Program-made: the position numbers and the translations under genes
Part shown: positions 1 through 6,413 of the stretch, piece by piece
Layout: each line of letters opens with the position of its first letter
How positions within the stretch are numbered: position 1 is the stretch's first letter
The notes under the pieces: model-generated
What the model was told of the DNA's origin: nothing
Databases searched by the model: none
The model's input: the letters and a program-made list of their open reading frames with translations, nothing else
Source of the DNA: Bacteroidota bacterium
GTDB lineage: Bacteria; Bacteroidota; Bacteroidia; NS11-12g; UBA955
Length of the DNA stretch: 7,291 bases
NCBI GenBank assembly: GCA_018969565.1
Contig: JAGWYC010000100.1
Location: forward strand, 1 to 7,291
Direction of reading: 5' to 3'

Positions 1-714
1 CTGGCTCCCGGTGTGGATGAAATCAGCACTGAAGCGGCCTTCTCTTCTAACGGTTCTTATGCCATCGTGGGTGAGCCTTATGGTGTAATCTACGGAACCA
101 AGTGGCGCCGCAACGATGCAGGTCAACTGCTCATCGGAGCCAACGGCCTTCCCCTGGTTGACCCCAAGCGCGGACGTATCGGAAGCCCCTACCCCAAGTG
201 GTATGGCGGTCTGCGCAATACCCTGAGCTACAAAGGTGTTAACCTGACCTTCCTTTGGGATGTGCGTGAAGGTGGCGAAATCTGGAACGGTACCTGGGGC
301 CGCATGATGCAGCTCGGCCGTACCAAGGAGTCTGAAGCCCGCGATCGCGAATACCTGATTGAAGGTGTACGCGCCAGCGACGGACAGCCGAACACACGCA
401 AAATCAGCGCGTATGATTACTTCCGCACCTTCAAGGGTGACGCAGGAGCCTATGCTTCTGAAAATGCCATCCAGGACGGAAGCTGGGTGCGTCTGCGCGA
501 ACTCGGTCTCAGCTACAATGTGAAAGTTGGAAACAAGTTCCTGCAGAGCATTGACTTGGGCATCACCGGCAAAAACGTGCTGCTCTTCACCGATTATACC
601 GGTGTGGATCCAGAGACCTCACTTACCGGCGCAGGCTCCAACATCGGCGGTTTTGATTACTTCAACAACCCCGGCATGAAGTCATGGATTGCCAACGTGA
701 AATTCAACTTCTAA
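1..714 (+). CDS. SusC/RagA-family TonB-linked outer membrane protein, C-terminal part (cut by left edge)
   Basis: This is the last 237 residues of an outer-membrane beta-barrel that imports a bulky nutrient with energy from TonB. The reading frame is open from base 1 and ends at TAA 712-714; the signal peptide, carboxypeptidase-like domain and plug lie outside the window. The visible part has the typical end of SusC proteins: a GxPYPKW-type strand (SPYPKWYGGL), the 'IQDGSWVRLRELGLSY' strand about 75 residues before the end, then 'GKNVLLFTDYTGVDPE', 'NNPGMKSW' and a final strand ending in Phe (NVKFNF), the usual barrel-assembly signal. SusD follows after 26 bases, which confirms the family. 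No true start is visible; an internal GTG at 13 is not a start. Substrate cannot be read from this fragment. Family assignment is very secure. Confidence 0.96.
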   Translation: MAPGVDEISTEAAFSSNGSYAIVGEPYGVIYGTKWRRNDAGQLLIGANGLPLVDPKRGRIGSPYPKWYGGLRNTLSYKGVNLTFLWDVREGGEIWNGTWGRMMQLGRTKESEARDREYLIEGVRASDGQPNTRKISAYDYFRTFKGDAGAYASENAIQDGSWVRLRELGLSYNVKVGNKFLQSIDLGITGKNVLLFTDYTGVDPETSLTGAGSNIGGFDYFNNPGMKSWIANVKFNF

Positions 715-740
715 TCCATCCTGAAGCAAGAACAAAAATT

Positions 741-2126
741 ATGAAAAAGACAAGCCTTTTTATCGCAATGGGCGTTCTGCTGTTCTCAGCAGGATGTAAG
801 AAATATGTAGAAGGAGAGGACATTTCACCGAATTCTCCGGCCTCTGCTACACCTCCGCTGATTCTGTCAGCATCTGAATTGTCCGTGTTTGCCACCTACG
901 GGGGCAACCTTGGTCGTATCACTTCTATGTGGGCGCAACACAATTCCGGTTGTCAGTTCCAGTCAGAAGCAAACGACCAGTATTTTGTTGACGAAGGAGA
1001 TATTTCCAACGAGTGGGATGTTATTTACACCCGCGGACTGAAAAACCTGCGCATCCTGAAAAATCAGGCAGGCGCTGCCAACCCTACCTATCAGGGCATC
1101 TCTAATGTGCTTACAGCCATGATGCTGGGTACTGCCACTGACTTGTGGGGTGATGTTCCTTACAGCGATGCACTCAAAGGTGAAGACCTTCAGCTTTCTG
1201 CCGCCTATGACAAGCAGGAAGATGTGCTGAAGACCATTCAGAACCTGCTGACTGAAGGCGTGAGCCTGCTGAGCACCGGTGGCGACGTAATTACACCCGG
1301 CGCAGATGACTACATCTACGGCGGCGACAACGAGAAGTGGATTGGTTTGGCCTACATGCTGAAGGCGCGTTACCACATGCGCACCAGCAAGCGCAACAGC
1401 GGCTGGCATACCGAGGCGCTGAAAGCTATTGACAGTGCCAGGGCGCATGGTGTTACTTCAGAAGCTGCAGATGCCAACTGCGTATTCGGAACTAACTCCA
1501 ACGAATACAACCAGTGGTACGCTTTCGTGAAGGTGTCTCGCCGTAACTACATCAAGGCCAACAAGACCTTCACTGACCTGATGAATTCCATCAATGACCC
1601 CCGCCGTTCTGCCTACTTCACCAAGAACGACAGCGGTCGCTATGAAGGTTCTGCTCTGGGTTCCAGCAACCTGAAGAACGTTTCTGAAATCGGCAGCTAT
1701 TTTGCCAGCCCTTCAAGCGTAACTCCGCTGGCTACCTACGTGGAAAGCATGTTCATCGAAGCGGAAGCTGCTCTTGCTGCAGGCGACAAAACCCGTGCTG
1801 CCAAGGCCCACAACGATGCCATCAAAGCCCACCTGACCCAGGTAACCGGTTCTGCCGACCCTGCTTACGTAGCTGCTCAGGCCAGCGAAACCGCTGCCAG
1901 CATCACTTTGGATAAAATCATGACCCATAAATATGTGTCTGGTTATACCATGATGGAGCCCTACCACGACTGGCGTCGTACCGGCATCCCTGCGTTGGTG
2001 AAAAACCCGAACTCCAATCTGAGCGGTATTGCCCGCCGTTTGCCAACCTCTATAGACGAGCGTTTGTATAACAACAAGGCTACTGTTGTTCAGAACTTGA
2101 TGGAGCCCGTTTGGTGGGATCAATAA
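741..2126 (+). CDS. SusD/RagB-family nutrient-binding outer membrane lipoprotein (SusD-like_2 type)
   Basis: A 461-residue surface lipoprotein that forms the ligand-binding lid over the SusC barrel encoded just upstream. Residues 1-19 are a lipoprotein signal peptide (MKKTSLFIAMG..., lipobox SAGC, lipidated Cys19). After Cys19 come KK and then a cluster of acidic residues (Glu24, Glu26, Asp27), in keeping with export to the cell surface. The mature start 'YVEGEDISPNSP' and the 'TATDLWGDVPYSDAL' motif (131-145) are typical of the family. Helical, TPR-like segments follow at about 198-216 (NEKWIGLAYMLKARYHMRT) and 331-350 (ATYVESMFIEAEAALAAGDK). Near the end are 'EPYHDWRRTGIPAL' (406-419) and 'RRLPTSIDERLYN' (432-444), both usual SusD endings. 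I chose ATG 741 because it gives a clean lipoprotein signal and an A-rich leader; an in-frame ATG at 684 would overlap susC and bury the signal. Ligand unknown; no glycan-degrading enzyme is visible beside it. Confidence 0.96.
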   Translation: MKKTSLFIAMGVLLFSAGCKKYVEGEDISPNSPASATPPLILSASELSVFATYGGNLGRITSMWAQHNSGCQFQSEANDQYFVDEGDISNEWDVIYTRGLKNLRILKNQAGAANPTYQGISNVLTAMMLGTATDLWGDVPYSDALKGEDLQLSAAYDKQEDVLKTIQNLLTEGVSLLSTGGDVITPGADDYIYGGDNEKWIGLAYMLKARYHMRTSKRNSGWHTEALKAIDSARAHGVTSEAADANCVFGTNSNEYNQWYAFVKVSRRNYIKANKTFTDLMNSINDPRRSAYFTKNDSGRYEGSALGSSNLKNVSEIGSYFASPSSVTPLATYVESMFIEAEAALAAGDKTRAAKAHNDAIKAHLTQVTGSADPAYVAAQASETAASITLDKIMTHKYVSGYTMMEPYHDWRRTGIPALVKNPNSNLSGIARRLPTSIDERLYNNKATVVQNLMEPVWWDQ

Positions 2127-2146
2127 TCTCCACCGCATTAGCTATG

Positions 2147-2182
2147 AAAGAAAAAGGCCGGTTATTCCGGCCTTTTTCTTTT
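2147..2182. terminator. Bidirectional rho-independent terminator between convergent operons
   Basis: A perfect 15-bp stem: arm 2147-2161 pairs with 2167-2181 around the loop TTATT (2162-2166), with a possible extra G-U pair at 2146/2182. The loop-proximal six pairs are GC (GGCCGG/CCGGCC) and the outer nine are almost all A-T. The 3' arm is therefore T-rich (TTTTTCTTTT) when read on + and equally T-rich (TTTTTCTTT) when read on -. It lies 20 bases after the susD stop on one side and about 190 bases after the OmpA-lipoprotein stop on the other, so it can end transcription from both directions. Confidence 0.9.
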
Positions 2183-2194
2183 GAGATGCACCCG

Positions 2195-2324
2195 CTTGCC
2201 CCCACTGGATTGCGAAGCAAGACACTGTGGGGGTGGAGGAGCAAGGTGGAAGGGAAGGACTTCCTGCATCAATGGTTCGACGGGGCTCCCCTGCCAATCT
2301 GCTGCGCAGCCCGGTGGGGGCAGG
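2195..2324. repeat. Inverted pair of 26-nt hairpin-bearing elements (REP/REPIN-like)
   Basis: The element at 2195-2220 and the reverse complement of 2299-2324 match at 20 of 26 positions without gaps; 78 bases separate them. The shared core is GTGGGGGCA plus a small hairpin: TTGC-GAA-GCAA at 2210-2220 and CTGC-TGC-GCAG at 2299-2309. The closing pair of this hairpin differs between copies in a compensating way (T-A against C-G), so pairing seems to be conserved. Each half can also fold around its hairpin with an outer stem: CCCCCAC 2199-2205 with GTGGGGG 2227-2233 on the left, and CCTGCC 2290-2295 with GGCAGG 2319-2324 on the right. The layout resembles a REP doublet in a convergent intergenic gap. 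No REP-associated transposase is seen here, and the family cannot be named. Confidence 0.55.
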
Positions 2325-2325
2325 T

Positions 2326-2362
2326 ACCATGACAGGAATTTACGCTAACCATGACAGGGATT
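2326..2362. repeat. 15-nt direct repeat, period 22
   Basis: ACCATGACAGGAATT at 2326-2340 recurs as ACCATGACAGGGATT at 2348-2362, with one mismatch and a 7-base spacer. It sits just beyond the right hairpin element and ends 11 bases from the stop codon of the minus-strand OmpA lipoprotein gene. The function is unknown. It could be a small local duplication or the edge of the neighbouring repeat element. Its place downstream of both convergent genes makes an operator unlikely. Confidence 0.5.
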
Positions 2363-2373
2363 CCAAACCTCCT

Positions 2374-4002
2374 TCAGGGCTTGATTGGCTCCAGGAACTC
2401 CACCTCCACCCTGCGGTTGCGGCGGCGATCATCCGGATTATTGTTTGGGCCGATTGGTTCGGAACTTCCGCGCCCCTCAGCTTCCAGGCGCATGGCATCC
2501 ACCCCGGCCCGCTTCAGGTATTGCATTACCGCTTCCGCCCGCTGCCGGGAAAGTTCCCTGTTCCGTTCCTCATTTCCTGTTGAATCGGTATGACCGCTGA
2601 TGCGCAAGCGCAAGGCTGGGTGGGACTTGAGCCAGGCAGCCAGCTCATCCAATTGCTCATACCCCTCCGGTTCCAGCTCGGCGCTGTTGCTCGGAAACAA
2701 TACCTGCTCCAGGATGAAGGGTTTTTCTTCGGAAGCCGTTACCGGTTTCAGCGTCGGTTTTGGCGGTATCTGCCAGGTATTGGAGGCGCAGGAACGCCCG
2801 TCTGCCGGCCATACCGCCACATCATCAATATAATAATAAGCTTCCTTCTGGCCTTTGGTATTCACGCGTGCCACATGAATGCTGTCCAGTGGGCGAAAAC
2901 CACCGATGCTCATGAAACGTTCACCGCCTCTTGCACGGTAAGGCCCACTCAGGTGCATCCAATGCTCCCGGTAAAACAGCACCTGTCCGGAGCGGTTCAC
3001 CAGGTCAGGCTGTAACCCTGATTCTTCAAAACGATAAAATTCCAGGGGCTTTTCACTGAAATGGAACCCCACTGCATCAGCGGCAAAGGCGCTCTTTCTG
3101 CTCAGCACAAAATGCACCTTCACACAATATACACTATCCTGTTGCAACGGTTCTTTCAGAGCTCCGCAGAGGTATTCAATATGCGTTCCTCCGCGCGAAT
3201 AGATGCGAATTCCTGTGCTGGCAGTTCCTGTTCGGTGACGTGCCTTCCGGCCACGATAATAGTCGGGTGTTCCGGAAGCGCGTACCCAATAATCAACCAT
3301 AGTATCATCAAAACTAGTTGCCGTCATTTCAGGCCATTGTTCCCGGGCAAATTCAAACGAAGGATTCTGCATCAGGTTCTGTTTATAGGGAAGTCTCCAG
3401 TTGCTGTCGGCCAGAATATCAGGGTTGTGAAATGGTGCGTCGCTGATTCCTAAAAAGGCATCATCGCCCGGTTCCAGTTGTCCCGGAGCACTCAGCGAAG
3501 AACGCATACTCAAGGCTCCATTAAACTGCACATAGGTTCGGTACGGCTGTCCATTCCTGCGGATGTCAATGAGGAAACTGTCAGTGCCTGTACGGGTTAT
3601 AGTCCAACGTTCATCATCCCGCGAAAACACACCTTCATGCACAAAGGCCGCAAATGTTCTCGTTCCGGCTTCTTCCCCGCGGCTTTTATAGCGCTCTATT
3701 TTTAACAATACACCGGTGGAATCATACCATTTCCAGGTGCCCGCCGGACGATTATTTCTGTCTTTGCCCCGCTGATACTGCGATTGCTGGGCTTTCTGTC
3801 CGTTCTCGTAGTAATAGAGCCACTTTCCTCTTTTACTCTGCTCAGGCACGGGTTTCTTGCCCGGTTCTTTTTGGTATGAATAAGCTGAAGAATACGCCCC
3901 TGCGGTTTTCAGGGTTCCGTCAGGCCAGTAACTGCGCGGCGGCAATTTTGAGGCGCAAGCCGATGCCATGACTAGGAGAGCAAGGGAAACCAAGCGCAGC
4001 AT
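2374..4002 (-). CDS. OmpA-family lipoprotein with MORN-like repeats and a jelly-roll-like middle module
   Basis: A 542-residue protein expected to anchor the outer membrane to peptidoglycan. Residues 1-16 form a lipoprotein signal (MLRLVSLALLVMASAC, lipidated Cys16). No acidic cluster follows the Cys, so a periplasm-facing position is more likely than surface export. Residues 23-106 hold repeated 'W..DG', 'GKWLYYYENGQ' and 'GTWKWYDSTGVL' units like MORN_2 repeats. From about 208 ('NLMQNPSFE') to 398 ('YYYIDDVAVW') lies a module that looks like a galactose-binding/carbohydrate-binding beta-sandwich; this is inferred from its end motifs only. The OmpA domain covers about 429-535: 'SGHTDSTG' with Asp473 and 'ELSRQRAEAV' with Arg488 have the Asp/+15 Arg spacing that binds diaminopimelate in OmpA proteins, then 'DDRRRNRRVEV'. 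The start ATG at 4002 lies 33 bases after the stop of the porZ-like gene, with AAAGGA just before it. Likely cotranscribed with porZ. Specific role unknown. Confidence 0.93.
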   Translation of the reverse strand: MLRLVSLALLVMASACASKLPPRSYWPDGTLKTAGAYSSAYSYQKEPGKKPVPEQSKRGKWLYYYENGQKAQQSQYQRGKDRNNRPAGTWKWYDSTGVLLKIERYKSRGEEAGTRTFAAFVHEGVFSRDDERWTITRTGTDSFLIDIRRNGQPYRTYVQFNGALSMRSSLSAPGQLEPGDDAFLGISDAPFHNPDILADSNWRLPYKQNLMQNPSFEFAREQWPEMTATSFDDTMVDYWVRASGTPDYYRGRKARHRTGTASTGIRIYSRGGTHIEYLCGALKEPLQQDSVYCVKVHFVLSRKSAFAADAVGFHFSEKPLEFYRFEESGLQPDLVNRSGQVLFYREHWMHLSGPYRARGGERFMSIGGFRPLDSIHVARVNTKGQKEAYYYIDDVAVWPADGRSCASNTWQIPPKPTLKPVTASEEKPFILEQVLFPSNSAELEPEGYEQLDELAAWLKSHPALRLRISGHTDSTGNEERNRELSRQRAEAVMQYLKRAGVDAMRLEAEGRGSSEPIGPNNNPDDRRRNRRVEVEFLEPIKP

Positions 4003-4035
4003 ATCCTTTAAACGACAGGGTTCCTTCCGGATTGT

Positions 4036-6360
4036 TCAGCGGATGAACACCAATTTACTCATGTAGCTGTCGCTGCCGTCGCGGTTGATGCTGAAAATCA
4101 GGTAAATTCCGCTGGCGGGTCTTTCGCCATTCAGTTTGCGGCAGTTCCAGGTGGCGGTACCACCATTGGCGCGGGTTTCGTACACCAAGTTCCCGTTGAT
4201 GTCTGTAATTTTTACTTCCGCATCATCGGGTAGGCCCTGTATCATTACGCTGCCCTCGAAGCCTGGTTTTACAGGGTTAGGAAATACTTTCACCTTTCCG
4301 TGTACCTCTTTGGCCGGGGTGGCATCGCCACGCCATGAGCTGATGCCCTCGCTGCTGCCGAAAAACACCTCACCGGTTTCTTCCATGATGCCGATACTCT
4401 GAATTTCGTTGGACAGGAGAGGGCTGTTGTCTTTGGTGAAATGGCGCAGCACCTTTAAACCATTCTCTGCCACAAGATATGCGCCGTTGTTGGTGCCCAC
4501 CCATTTGCGACCGCCTCCATCTACCGTAATGCAGTTGATAACCTGGGTTCCGAGCAGATAGCCTGTGGTGCCGCCCTCCACGATGACAAAGCGTTCGGCA
4601 TTCACCGGTTTATTGTTCGGGAAAACCTGATCCGGACGCGTAAACACGGCCAGCCCCTGGTCGGTGCCTACCCAAATATATCCGTAGCGGTCGGTGGCAA
4701 TGCAGCTCACCTCACTGCTGGGCAAACCACCATTGTCAGCCTGGTTGTTCAGGAAGCGCTGACGGTCGTCCGAAAGCACATCGGGTGTTTCGTTGTCATC
4801 GTAAACCATCAGGCCAACCGGGCCATTCGGTCCGGTGCCGGAGTTGTTGTAGGCCAACATCCATTTATGGCCGTAATCATCAATGACCATTTGCCCCACA
4901 TTGTTGTTGAGCAGGCTATAACTTTTCCAGCCACCTGTTTTCAGCAACACATTCAAGCCTGTTGCACTGCCGAAGTTACTCACCCAAAGGTTACCATTGC
5001 GATCCGTGGCCATGCCGGTAACACGGGTCCAGATGGTTCCGGCAAACTTCCTCAGGGTGCTGTTGCTGCTGTCAATACGCAAACGCGGTTCTGTTCCGCT
5101 GAAAAACACCATCCCAAAGGAATGTGTACCTATAAACACCCTCTTAGTTTCCGGCTCTGCATAGGCCACGGTCCAATCATACAGGCCATCGGTGATGGGG
5201 TTTGCACCTCGGTTTATCCAGCGATTTTCGTGGAATATGGCGTAGCCGTTGTTGTTGAAGGCATTACCGTAGGTATTGGTAGTTCCGCCGCCGGTTACAT
5301 AAAGGCTGCGACCCACGGATGCCATTTGGTAGGACTGTTTAAAGGCCGGACCATTGGGATAGAAACTCACCTCATTCCCGTTTATCTTCTTGATGAGTCC
5401 GTAAGTATTCAACACGAACCACACATACCCCTCGCGATCCACGATACCTCGGTTAATCAGGTTCACTGTTATCAGGCTTTTGGCACTTCCGTCGTCTTTA
5501 ATAATTCTTCCTACCGCAAATACAAAGAGCTTTCCATAATAGATTCCAACATTGGCAATGCTGTCCTGTTTCCCATCGTAATAGTCAGTCCATGACCCTT
5601 TGTTGTATTGTTTCATCACCTTGTTCAGGTCGCAAACCAGGGTATTGTTCCAGTTCACCATGTTTTTGCAGGTCACACCACTGCGCACCTGCTTCCAGTT
5701 GTTGTAATCACTCAGATTTCGTGTGCCATCGTAGGGTGCACAGATAATGGCTCCGGAAACGGCAGCGTACAAGGTGTCATTCACCACGGCTGTGGCAGAA
5801 ACAGCGACCGTGCTTCCACCCGGACCAATGCTCGTATAGGAGTCGGTAAATATTTCTTTGGAAATATCCAGTACCAGAATGCCCAGGCCCGTGGAGATAA
5901 TGGCCTCGTTTCCCCTGAAATGCACATGGCGAATGGCCTTATCACCTTGCAAAGACGACTTCAGCACATCGGGAAGATTGATGATGCGGTTGTCTTCCTT
6001 GACCAGGTCAATGTTTCCATTACGGTAACCGATAATCAACACATCGGCATCGGGCTGGTAATCCATGTACGCAATACCCACATCGCTGAATCCATCTACA
6101 GCGGAAAGGCGACGTATTTCTCCATCAGCCTTACCCACGCTGAACAGGCCATTTTCACTGGCTGCCAGAATGCGCTCACGCGTTTCTGCCAGATGTTTGC
6201 AGTCGGCATAGGGCAGATGCACACGCCAGGAGCCAAAGGGGATATCTCCCTCGCCTTGAGCCGAAACCTGCCCAATCCTCAGGATTCCAAAAACCAGCCA
6301 CCAAAACCTGATACGTTTCACAAAAGATGCCGTTGAATTCATCCGCAAAATAAGCCGCAT
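4036..6360 (-). CDS. porZ: PorZ-like beta-propeller protein with T9SS C-terminal sorting domain
   Basis: A 774-residue secreted protein. In Porphyromonas, PorZ is a surface part of the T9SS attachment complex (with PorU, PorV and PorQ) and passes anionic LPS to the sortase PorU. Residues 1-34 are a signal peptide (KRIR, then WWLVFGILRIG, cleavage after QVSA). The mature start 'GSWRVHLPYADCKHL' and 'ASENGLFSV' is typical of PorZ N-terminal propellers. Propeller blades follow, with regulator-propeller motifs 'GNLWVSNFGS' (456-465), 'GYIWVGTDQGL' (560-570), 'RKWVGTNNGAYL' (618-629) and 'GEVFFGSSEGI' (663-673). Residues 688-774 form a type A sorting domain: 'VFPNPVKPGF', 'VKITDINGNLVYETRANGG', 'SGIYLIF' and the end 'SKLVFIR'. 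No kinase or DNA-binding part is present, so the 'two-component regulator propeller' label is only structural. ATG 6342 (Met7) gives a more ordinary signal peptide and is an equally possible start. First gene of a likely operon with the OmpA lipoprotein. PorZ identity is by motif recognition. Confidence 0.85.
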   Translation of the reverse strand: MRLILRMNSTASFVKRIRFWWLVFGILRIGQVSAQGEGDIPFGSWRVHLPYADCKHLAETRERILAASENGLFSVGKADGEIRRLSAVDGFSDVGIAYMDYQPDADVLIIGYRNGNIDLVKEDNRIINLPDVLKSSLQGDKAIRHVHFRGNEAIISTGLGILVLDISKEIFTDSYTSIGPGGSTVAVSATAVVNDTLYAAVSGAIICAPYDGTRNLSDYNNWKQVRSGVTCKNMVNWNNTLVCDLNKVMKQYNKGSWTDYYDGKQDSIANVGIYYGKLFVFAVGRIIKDDGSAKSLITVNLINRGIVDREGYVWFVLNTYGLIKKINGNEVSFYPNGPAFKQSYQMASVGRSLYVTGGGTTNTYGNAFNNNGYAIFHENRWINRGANPITDGLYDWTVAYAEPETKRVFIGTHSFGMVFFSGTEPRLRIDSSNSTLRKFAGTIWTRVTGMATDRNGNLWVSNFGSATGLNVLLKTGGWKSYSLLNNNVGQMVIDDYGHKWMLAYNNSGTGPNGPVGLMVYDDNETPDVLSDDRQRFLNNQADNGGLPSSEVSCIATDRYGYIWVGTDQGLAVFTRPDQVFPNNKPVNAERFVIVEGGTTGYLLGTQVINCITVDGGGRKWVGTNNGAYLVAENGLKVLRHFTKDNSPLLSNEIQSIGIMEETGEVFFGSSEGISSWRGDATPAKEVHGKVKVFPNPVKPGFEGSVMIQGLPDDAEVKITDINGNLVYETRANGGTATWNCRKLNGERPASGIYLIFSINRDGSDSYMSKLVFIR

Positions 6361-6377
6361 CAGGCTAATACGCTGAT
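6359..6377. promoter_or_regulatory. Imperfect 19-nt palindrome in the divergent promoter region
   Basis: ATCAG at 6359-6363 and CTGAT at 6373-6377 flank a TA-A-TA centre; 7 of the 9 base pairs of the dyad match. It lies between the divergent porZ-like and RND genes and touches the upstream porZ start codon. It could be an operator, or chance. If porZ starts at 6342, the dyad falls wholly outside both genes. No regulator gene is nearby. Confidence 0.25.
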
Positions 6378-6395
6378 TTTATGATGAAATGGCGG

Positions 6396-6403
6396 TAAGT
6401 TTG
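6396..6403 (+). promoter_or_regulatory. Candidate Bacteroidota -7 element for the RND gene
   Basis: TAAGTTTG matches the Bacteroidota housekeeping consensus TAnnTTTG exactly. It ends 10 bases before the ATG at 6414, so transcription would begin only a few bases before the start codon and the leader would be very short. No good TTG/TTTG -33 element is seen at the expected distance upstream (the region reads CTGATTTTA). The call therefore rests on the -7 match and position only. Confidence 0.45.
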
Positions 6404-6413
6404 CCCCCTCAAT

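Noticed and set aside
684..740. An upstream in-frame ATG that would add 19 residues to SusD.
   Set aside because: It overlaps the end of susC and would place a charged, non-signal stretch before the lipoprotein signal; ATG 741 gives a standard signal and lipobox.
1..2126. A full polysaccharide utilisation locus.
   Set aside because: Only the SusC end and SusD are visible; the next genes are convergent and unrelated, with no glycoside hydrolase, peptidase or sensor, so a substrate or PUL claim is not supported here.
963..2138. Minus-strand frames of 141-161 codons opposite susD.
   Set aside because: Shadows of the well-supported SusD frame; no signal, domain or promoter supports them.
2111..2600. 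Several short plus-strand frames across the convergent gap and the end of the OmpA gene, and one on the minus strand (2142-2330).
   Set aside because: They run through the terminator and hairpin repeats or lie antisense to the OmpA domain, and their translations are Pro/Gly/Ser/Arg-rich without motifs.
4867..6336. Two long plus-strand open frames (about 242 codons each) opposite the porZ-like gene.
   Set aside because: They are antisense shadows: the minus-strand frame has a signal peptide, propeller motifs and a T9SS domain, while these lack any recognisable motif and have unnatural composition.
4036..6360. Reading the propeller protein as a hybrid two-component sensor.
   Set aside because: No transmembrane segment after the signal peptide, no kinase, receiver or DNA-binding domain; the C-terminus is a T9SS sorting domain.
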